64,000 nt of DNA from Arthrobacter sp. KBS0703 (GTDB taxonomy: Bacteria; Actinomycetota; Actinomycetes; Actinomycetales; Micrococcaceae). The position numbers and the translations under genes were made by a program. Where the stretch lies: NCBI RefSeq assembly GCF_002008315.2, contig NZ_MVDG02000001.1, positions 3,906,001-3,970,000 on the forward strand, in the 5' to 3' direction. The notes beneath the pieces were generated by a model that had not been told where the DNA came from, did no database searches, and saw only the letters and a list, made by a program, of their open reading frames with translations. This document shows, piece after piece, positions 57,209 through 64,000 of this stretch (positions are counted from its first letter, which is position 1; every line of letters begins with the position of its first letter).

Positions 57209-58099
57209 TTCCTTTTGCCCAGAGTGTTCCGAACTGGCCACTGCCCGGTGGAACTGTTGCTCGCTGGCGGGGCCGAGTCGGTCGATCAAGGTCGCGGCCT
57301 CTCCGTGACTGCGCAGCCAGGCAACTGATCGCATTTGTCGGCATCGCCGCCATACCGTCGCGTGCCGCGGTCTTTGCCGGTGCAGGCTGGCACCTTTGAT
57401 GCGTTCCATTTTGAAGTTGCGGGAAGTGTTTCGGTGGACAGCATTTCCAAAGAACAACAAGCGCGTCTGAGTTTACGGGGTGAGCGGATGCATACGAGAC
57501 CGCTACCAGGCAGGCCGTTGCCTGGTTCGTGCACGGCGCTGAGGTGCCCAAATGGGCTGCAGGGCCAATTTTTCTGTCTCCGTTGGTGTCCGAATCTGTC
57601 ACTCTCTGCGTATCCAAGGCCGTTCAGCGGGCGTCGGAAACCTTACGGATCGACACAACCGCAGTCTGACCCGCACCCGATTGCCCTTCTAGTTCGGGGG
57701 CTAGGCACCTATCAGCCGCGTCGCAAAGTGCTGGCGGTCCTCCGAGTCGCCGGGACTGGTCTTCCACTTGCGGCTTTCCGAGCATGTTGGGGCTGCCCAG
57801 CGCATTTCGTACTCCGGGTAGCCTCGAAATGCCGCCACACTGCTCCTCGCGGGTGCAACGCGCAGCGGTCCACGTAGTCGCGACGTGGCCCTCTGTGCTT
57901 CCGCCGGCGAGGGCATAGAGGATCTCGTGGCTGCTTGCCTTGGGCGCAGACAGTGTCTACCAGCCGCGATCGTCTTCGGGGTGCGGGCCGGCTATACAGG
58001 ACGTCCGGACCGGCCTCGGGAGCGGCGTGGCCGCTGGATTCCTCTGTTCGGGGCGTCGTTTGCTGCGGAGAGGCGTAATCCATGTGGCTCCCCCAGGTT

Positions 58100-58113
58100 G
58101 TTTCACGTGAAAC
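58100..58113. other. parS: parS site
   Basis: Perfect GTTTCACGTGAAAC, flanks T and G. Confidence 0.95.
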
Positions 58114-58230
58114 GGTCCTATCCGGGTCCGAAATTCGGGCGTCCCAACTTCGTGCCAGGTAGCACCGGATCACATCGGCCCTCGCGGGGCGATTGGCTGT
58201 TCGACTCCGAAACGAACACAAAGTTTGCAC

Positions 58231-58248
58231 CCTTCCCTCGAGGGAAGG
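58231..58248. repeat. 18-bp perfect palindrome in the desert
   Basis: CCTTCCCTCGAGGGAAGG, unlike parS or a DnaA box. Role unknown; could bind a dimeric protein. Confidence 0.5.
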
Positions 58249-58636
58249 AACGCTATCAGCGGTCTACACACGATGCCGGCGACGATCGCACGTCTATGTG
58301 GAGGCGTCGGAACGGCGGAAATGCTCATGGTCGGACCGTCTGGTTCGCGAGAGACCTCCACCGTGTCTACAGGGTGGTGGATCGCGGTGCCGTGCGCCCC
58401 GCCAGCGAACGACAGTCAGGAAGATGGCCGGGCATACACGCCAACGGACGGGCCGCCCTCGGGCCGCCATGCCTGCCTTCGGACTGCTATCGGGGGTGCA
58501 GCAGCGTCTGCTCCCGTCTCCCAGTCGTCCAGCGCTCTGGCGGCCCAGGACTCTCAACCCTGCGGAAACTTGGACGTACGAGATTGCTGCAGGAAGTCTT
58601 TCGGCTATGGAACGCCGTGAGTGCTCTAGCTTGCCG

Positions 58637-58660
58637 TCGCAGGATCGCAGGATCGCAGGA
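58637..58660. repeat. Three tandem octamers
   Basis: TCGCAGGA three times in a row. Short tandem repeat in noncoding DNA. Confidence 0.7.
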
Positions 58661-59221
58661 TTGCCACAAGTCATGGGACTGCACCATCGCCAGCCGGGTG
58701 CGTTCCGTGCCGGCCGCATAGGCGCGATTCGAACCAGGACGATCTTGCTGGCGGTCCTGGAAAACCGGCAGGCCGTGAATCATCGTAAATGAACCGTCTC
58801 GTCTAAGGCGTGGGGACGGTGCCCTCCATTGCGCTGATAGCCTCCGAGGACGCCTGTCGCGACAGTCCCGGCTTCGATGCCGCGGGAGTTGTTGCGCGAT
58901 CGAAGGATCCTGTCGCCGGCCCAGAGGACTCCGAGCACGGTACTGCCCGTCGAACATGGAGAGTCCCTTGGGCGCTGAGCTCGTCTGGCGGGGCGCGGCC
59001 AAAGCTGCCAACGGCGGGACGCTCAGACGGAGACCTACGGATCGACGCCCCTGTATCCATGGCGCGCATCACCGAGTTCGCACTCCCCGGCACGTGCTGC
59101 TGTTCACGGCTCTGTCCTCTGCCCGCGTGGCATACTGGGCCGCTGGCCGTCCTTGGAACCCCTCACCCGTATCAGAGGGGCCGTGTGAGTGCGGAGCGGC
59201 CACGAGGGACCGGAGGCAGAG

Positions 59222-59235
59222 GTTTCACGTGAAAC
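59222..59235. other. parS: parS site
   Basis: Perfect GTTTCACGTGAAAC, flanks G and C (16-bp palindrome). Confidence 0.95.
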
Positions 59236-59401
59236 CCTAGTAGCCGGATGGTCGCTCTGGTCATTGCCAAGCCCGATGCATCTGTAGTTCCCTCGGCGGT
59301 AGAGCACGACGGTCATCCACCATGGTGCAGGGAGCTTCAACCAGCGCACGTCGGCTCTCGCTTCCCGCAAGGACAGTGGCTTCGCCGCCCTGGATACCGA
59401 C

Positions 59402-59415
59402 GTTTCACGTGAAAC
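59402..59415. other. parS: parS site
   Basis: Perfect core, extended to the 20-bp palindrome GACGTTTCACGTGAAACGTC, 180 bp from the previous site. Confidence 0.95.
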
Positions 59416-59640
59416 GTCCGTGCGGCCGACGCGGGCGTACCGAGAGGACTGGACGGGTCAGGCGACTACGTAGACCGACCACACCACTCGGCGCTAGTCC
59501 ACAGACTCGTTGTCGGTGCGTTCACTCCCCTGCCTCTTGACGTCGTGAGTAGTGGCTCATATTTGATCTCATGATCGTCATAGCGACAGGTGGTGGCAAC
59601 GCGCTCTGTCTGAAGGTGTCCATCATGGGGTTTATCGTGG

Positions 59641-59664
59641 AGTCCAGGAGTCCAGGAGTCCAGG
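59641..59664. repeat. Three tandem octamers
   Basis: AGTCCAGG three times, followed by degenerate copies (AATCCAGA, then ATCCAG). Short tandem repeat in noncoding DNA. Confidence 0.7.
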
Positions 59665-59927
59665 AATCCAGAATTGCGGAATCCAGCTCCCGCCTCTCGG
59701 TGCGGGTCAGTTGATCGGTGTCCGGACCCGGCCTTGCAGCCATGCCCGCATTCCTCCCAGATGATCGTGTTTGGTGGGTCATCCAGGAATGACGGTGCTT
59801 CCGTAGAGACAGCATACGATCCGAAAACTTGCCGCGATGTGCGACCCTCGTTCGAAGCTGACCAGAGACGGGCCTCGCCAGGGGTCTAGCAGCGACGTCG
59901 AGAGGTCACCGTGGGGGCTGTTGGGCC

Positions 59928-59987
59928 AGTGGATATTGCGGTGGATATCACGGTGGATAAACCTGTGGATAACTCTGTTGGTAACGA
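59928..59987 (+). repeat. Array of five 12-bp DnaA-box-like repeats
   Basis: Units: AGTGGATATTGC, GGTGGATATCAC, GGTGGATAAACC, TGTGGATAACTC, TGTTGGTAACGA. The fourth starts with a perfect DnaA box (59964-59972). Strict 12-bp spacing. Read as protein it would give VDIAVDITVDKPVDNSV, but no credible gene surrounds it. Confidence 0.7.
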
Positions 59988-60080
59988 GCCCCGCCCGGTT
60001 CGCCCGGATGGTTAGACAATTGAGCAGACTGGCGCAACGCCGAGTTCGGGTTAGGTGCCCTTTCCCGGTGTCGGCTTCGT

Positions 60081-60094
60081 GTTTCACGTGAAAC
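60081..60094. other. parS: parS site
   Basis: Perfect 16-bp TGTTTCACGTGAAACA. Confidence 0.95.
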
Positions 60095-60321
60095 AGGCAG
60101 GCCGCGAAATATCGAGACCGGAGACTTGCAAGATATTGAGAAATACGGCGTGAGTTTAAGCGGAATCAGTTTATTTTCCTTGGTACCAGGCGAGGCGGCG
60201 GATCGGAACAGGAAAGCGGTCCCCACGCCAGTCCCGGAACTGGCCTTCGGGTGCCCCACCCCGGCGCCGTATCGGTTTCCCTTTCCGGGTCCGACGTGAC
60301 ACAATGCGCGCCGGATACCAT

Positions 60322-60369
60322 TGTGGAAAAGTCTGTGGATACTGCTGTGGATAAGACTGTGAATAATGT
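60322..60369 (+). repeat. Array of four 12-bp DnaA-box-like repeats
   Basis: Units: TGTGGAAAAGTC, TGTGGATACTGC, TGTGGATAAGAC, TGTGAATAATGT. The third starts with a perfect DnaA box (60346-60354). Same 12-bp period as the array 394 bp upstream. Confidence 0.7.
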
Positions 60370-61868
60370 CATGCTGCGCCTGTGGGAAAGTTCACGACTC
60401 AGGCGTGCAGCGGGAGGCTCAGCGGTCGCCGACTACTGACTTGATCCTGTCAGTTGATGCTGCCCGCACGAGTGCATCCATCGCGAAGCCGCAAACGCAC
60501 AACCGAAGATCCCGAGTGCGGAGCCGTTTCCCGTGGCGACGCCGCCGTTCGCGACGGAATCCCATGCAGGCGAATACACATGTTCTGGTCGCTATGCTCC
60601 AGTCGGGAATGCTGGCTTGTCGCCGCGTAGCGGTAGACCAAATCCGCGATGACCGTGGTCCCTCGCGCGCTGATTGGTGGAAAGGGCAGTGGATCTCCCA
60701 GGCAGTGTTGAGGCCACTGGGCACGAGTGCGTGTGGGGCTGGGCCTGTGACCTGCGAAGGACACCCAGTGTATGGACTAGGGCATGGACTGACGCCGACT
60801 ATGATGCGACTGCTGAACCGGCTGACTCGTGAGCAGCTTAGCGCCGATGCCTCCTCGGATGCTGACGGGCTGCATCAATATGGAACCCGGCAGAGAAGCG
60901 ACTGGGTGGACAGCAGCGGGCAGCGGGCGGCGGGCAACAGGCAGTGGGCGGGGCGTTATGTGGAGGTACGCCGGTGCGTGCCTCAGTTGTCGATGGTTGG
61001 GTGCGTCAGAGAAGACTTCCGGCCGACGGGTGGGTCTCTTTCGGTGATGTGTCCTTGATGCGCCGAGGACGGCCCGGTTAGTAGGCGCGCCGAAGACCAA
61101 GCCCCGTTCACGAGCCCGGAGAGACATCGGCAGTCCCGCACCGGAACTATTCGACACTGTCCGCGGAGACCAGAGCCCCTAGGACTCCGCTCGGGGGCAC
61201 GACGCCGCCGTCCGGGTATGTACCTAGGCTTCCTGGCCTCTCTCAAGGCAGTGCTGGCAGATGGCCGGTTGGCATGTCGCCCCCGCTTCGTTCCGCTTCT
61301 TGTAGTGGGCCTGGTTCTTTTGTGGCACTGCGTGTGGCAGCTAATTCCGGGATAGTGGAATCGGCCCCTTGTGCCGCAGCGCCTATTGGTGGCAGCTGCA
61401 TCTACCGGTGAGGGCCGCCCTTGCGCTGGTCGGTGCATCATGCCCGATGCCCCACCTAGCTGCAATAGCCGCCCGGCGCCTCCTAGGAGATGCTCTTAGG
61501 AGGTGCCAGCCTCCAGCTGTGAGACCGACGCCCCAACGATATGGGCCACGCCGATGGGACAGTACGGTGGCGGTCAATCGTGGTGTTCCGGTACATATGC
61601 ATCCGCGCCACATGGAGTGGCTGTTGTCTTGGCTAGGCGAACGGCTCGACGTAGGGGCATGGACTTGGAGAGCCCAATTACGGAGCCGCTGCCGACTGAG
61701 CCAGTGACGCGCTCAGTTTCCCGATGATATGGCGTTGCCCGCGATGCAACCGCACGCAACAGTGGATGTAGCCCATACACTGGAGCCGCTTGTCTCATGC
61801 CTCAGCGCAGGTGCAGGCCCTCCGTCTTAGACGCTGATGTGGTCCACGAGGATCGCCACACGATCACC

Positions 61869-61882
61869 GTTTCACGTGAAAC
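61869..61882. other. parS: parS site
   Basis: Perfect GTTTCACGTGAAAC, flanks C and A. Confidence 0.95.
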
Positions 61883-61996
61883 AGCGACCGATCGCGACCC
61901 AGGTTTTGCCCCGCTGATCCATGAGTACCGTACCGACGGGAAATCATCGACTCCGGCACCCTACCCACCGCCGGGCCACCGTTGGGGAATTAGCAT

Positions 61997-62010
61997 GTTT
62001 CACGTGAAAC
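61997..62010. other. parS: parS site
   Basis: Perfect 16-bp TGTTTCACGTGAAACA, 128 bp after the previous site. Confidence 0.95.
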
Positions 62011-63022
62011 AACGCGTGCCTTGTGGTGTTGCCTAACTGCCAGACTGCTGGCCCCTGGGGTCCTGTGGTGGCTCTCGCATCGCCACTTCGTATATGCGGC
62101 TCACGAATGAAGCCTCTTCGTAGCACTTTGGCCAGTTCCAGGGAGGACCATGGTGTCTCAGAAGATGATGGGTGGTCCGGTGATCTTTTCGACTGGAATG
62201 GCCAGCTCGTTTGCAGAATCTGCTTCTGAACTGTCGCCTACGTGGAGGTGACTCCATGATGGACGCCCAGGCTCCTACGCGAACTGTGCGTACCGTCGCG
62301 GGTACGAAGCGGTCGGACTAGCAAATAGGTATCCACCAGCGGGTCGAGAGCGTCGAGTCCTCCTTGCAGTCCCTTCAGCTCTGCCCTCTGAGTGGCTACC
62401 GGAAGGGGACCTGGGCCTGGCCAGCTCGCCCACTCGGCGTGCCGGATGACCGCCGGCCCAAGGGGCGGAAGTCCCGGCCTCTCCAGCTGCTTCTGAAGGA
62501 AAGTGAGGAGAAATGTCTAGGCAGGAAGCCCGGCGATTGATTTGGCGTTGGCCACCTAGGCTCCCGAACCCGGTCCACTGGGGACCAGGTAGCGGCCTCA
62601 AATGTGCTGGTCGACCGGATAGGCGTCCCTGACGGTTGTCCAATCATCTGAAATGAGTTGTATGTCATTGGTTTCCGGATTTGCTCCCATAGACCGCGGG
62701 GCCGCTCGATGGGGGCGGCCTTTTCCCGCGAGCCGCTCAGGCGCGGACCGTGCGCTTGTCGCGACTTGTGGGTCCCTCTGTGGCTGGCGCGTTCCCAATG
62801 CCAGGATCCCATTGTTGGTGTGCCTACCTGCGGGAGGAGGGGCGACGGCTGATGTGGGAGCCCGGGATTCGGTAGGGCGGGTGGTCAAAGGGAGGGGACG
62901 CCGCCGAACTGGTGTGGCCCGCATTCACCGGCTGCGGGCTCGCATGGTCGTTGCCGGTTTAAAGACGCGCCCGGTTCAAGGAATCGAACATCTTCGTTGG
63001 TAGTCGCGCAGGAGGCCCGCAT

Positions 63023-63036
63023 GTTTCACGTGAAAC
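63023..63036. other. parS: parS site
   Basis: Perfect core within the 20-bp palindrome CATGTTTCACGTGAAACATG. Confidence 0.95.
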
Positions 63037-63436
63037 ATGGATTCGACAACCGCTAATTCCTCCTGCCGGCCGAATCGCGCAGGAGCGCGAAAACTACGAC
63101 GCGTTCGTACGAAGTGCTGATGTTTTCGGACCTCACAATCGGTCGCTCGACGGTGGCGTGCCATGCTCGCAGATCCGGGCGATGTGCAGCCATGGCCGGT
63201 GAGAACGCCGTGGAGGAAGCTGTGCAGGAATATGCAGAGAACGTGGGGTAGTGCCTGGGGATGTCGGTGGAGCCTCTGGGGTGGCAGAGTGGAGACTCGG
63301 CACTCCGCCCGATCCTGCGCATAATTCAGCCGGCGGCGACCAGCATGGTGCTCTTTGGCACTTTCTTAGGTTAGAGTATCGAATCGCCGCCCTGGGTACG
63401 AACCACTTTGATAGGGACGAGGGACCGGCGTGCGAT

Positions 63437-63450
63437 GTTTCACGTGAAAC
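63437..63450. other. parS: parS site
   Basis: Perfect GTTTCACGTGAAAC, flanks T and G; the last of the cluster in this window. Confidence 0.95.
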
Positions 63451-63894
63451 GAACTGCACCCACCACTGCAACCTGTGTAGGTACTCATGCATTGACGGCT
63501 ATGCACGTCGGAGGCCATGAAGCAAGCCATCCCAGCCGTACCGCTGGCCAATGCTAGTGGCAGCGGACGTCTGAAGTCTATCCTGCGAAAATATAGACGA
63601 TGCACAACGGATAATCGTTGCACTTGAGGGTGGATTGGGCACAAGAGAGCCGACCCGGCCCACGGGCTTACGACCGTGCGGTGCGGCAGCTGTCCGCAGA
63701 AGAAGAACGCAGCCGACAGCACCCCAACCGCAGTCCGAGCAAAGCCTGTACTGGCAGGAGATTAGTCCAAGGAAGGCCGGACACGTGGAAGGCCTCGATC
63801 GAATGACGCCCAGTGAAAATCCGCACGCCCCGAGAAAATGTGCCGGCCCCGTGACAAGTCACCGCCTGGGTCCACTTCCCCGGTTCAAACAAAA

Positions 63895-63925
63895 GTGGCC
63901 ACCACTCCCCTGGAGTGGTGGCCAC
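63895..63925 (-). terminator. Rho-independent terminator of a minus-strand gene entering from the right
   Basis: Perfect 14-bp arms (63895-63908, 63912-63925) with a 3-nt loop; on the minus strand TTTTGTTTG follows. It marks the right edge of the desert and implies a minus-strand gene ending within or beyond 63926-64000. The visible 75 bp do not let me choose its frame. Confidence 0.75.
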
Positions 63926-64000
63926 CGGTCCGTCTCCGTCTCAGCTGCCTGTCTCAGCGTCAGCCGAGCAGCGCCGTCGGCTATCCCGTTAGAGAAGTAC

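Larger units (their letters stand above)
57165..63894. other. Gene desert carrying a parS cluster
   Basis: About 6.7 kb in which I find no ORF with family resemblance, normal codon bias, a ribosome site and operon context together. Reading frames present are overlapping, Ser/Arg-rich and appear on both strands, as in random GC-rich DNA. Base composition is visibly less GC-biased than the flanking genes. It holds nine perfect parS palindromes, two arrays of 12-bp DnaA-box-like repeats, two short 8-bp tandem repeats and a few isolated palindromes. Probably centromere or origin-proximal structural DNA. Confidence 0.7.

Noticed and set aside
57335..63806. Many ORFs of 60-280 codons on both strands between parB and 63894
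   Set aside because: They overlap each other, have random-looking Ser/Arg-rich compositions, lack ribosome sites and family motifs, and fit chance frames in GC-rich DNA.

Overview
The window is high-GC actinobacterial chromosome around the replication origin. Gene content and order point to Micrococcaceae, most like Arthrobacter or a close relative: rpmH-rnpA-yidD-yidC-jag-rsmG-parA-parB on one side of dnaA, dnaN-gnd-recF-dciA(DUF721)-gyrB-gyrA-DUF3566-tRNA-Ile-tRNA-Ala on the other, then the Ser/Thr-kinase and cell-wall cluster fhaA-fhaB-pstP-rodA-pbpA-pknA-pknB. This placement rests on my reading of gene order and protein families, not on a database search.

Layout. 1-3216: the end of an amino-acid ABC transporter operon, a LacI regulator with a paired operator, and a LysR regulator. 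3363-12337: an aldarate (glucarate) cluster with a tripartite tricarboxylate-type transporter (TctC, broken TctB, TctA), a UspA protein, two glucarate-dehydratase-type enolase-superfamily enzymes, 5-keto-4-deoxyglucarate dehydratase and 2-oxoglutarate semialdehyde dehydrogenase. Together these would import an aldarate and turn it into 2-oxoglutarate. 12429-19518: a shortened AEC permease, a DUF222/HNH protein, a talarate/galactarate dehydratase with a GntR regulator and a visible GntR-type operator, a joint between two truncated genes (an MFS permease and a family-5 solute-binding lipoprotein), and a D-2-hydroxyacid dehydrogenase. 19598-31922: tRNA-Leu, the STPK/PG-synthesis operon, trpG/pabA, a class E sortase and crgA. 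31936-38570: tag, an AhpD-like protein amid DnaA-box clusters, rhomboid, cyclophilin, a DUF5324-like protein, a GT2 glycosyltransferase and a DMT exporter. 38687-51057: tRNA-Ala, a DLW-39 peptide, tRNA-Ile, DUF3566, gyrA, gyrB, DUF721, recF, gnd, dnaN, oriC and dnaA. 51528-57164: rpmH to parB.

57165-63894 is a gene desert with no ORF I would defend. It holds nine perfect parS sites (a tenth lies in parA) and two arrays of 12-bp-period DnaA-box-like repeats. This is the most interesting biology in the window: a candidate dedicated centromere and ParB-loading region.

Data quality matters here. Eight copies of a 37-38 bp element made of two head-to-head Tn5 mosaic ends occur as four close pairs, inside pstP, pknA, the DUF3566 gene and the DUF721 gene. 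The element matches the Nextera mate-pair junction adapter as I know it, so these are library or assembly artefacts and not transposons. The four genes are probably intact in the organism but are broken in this assembly.
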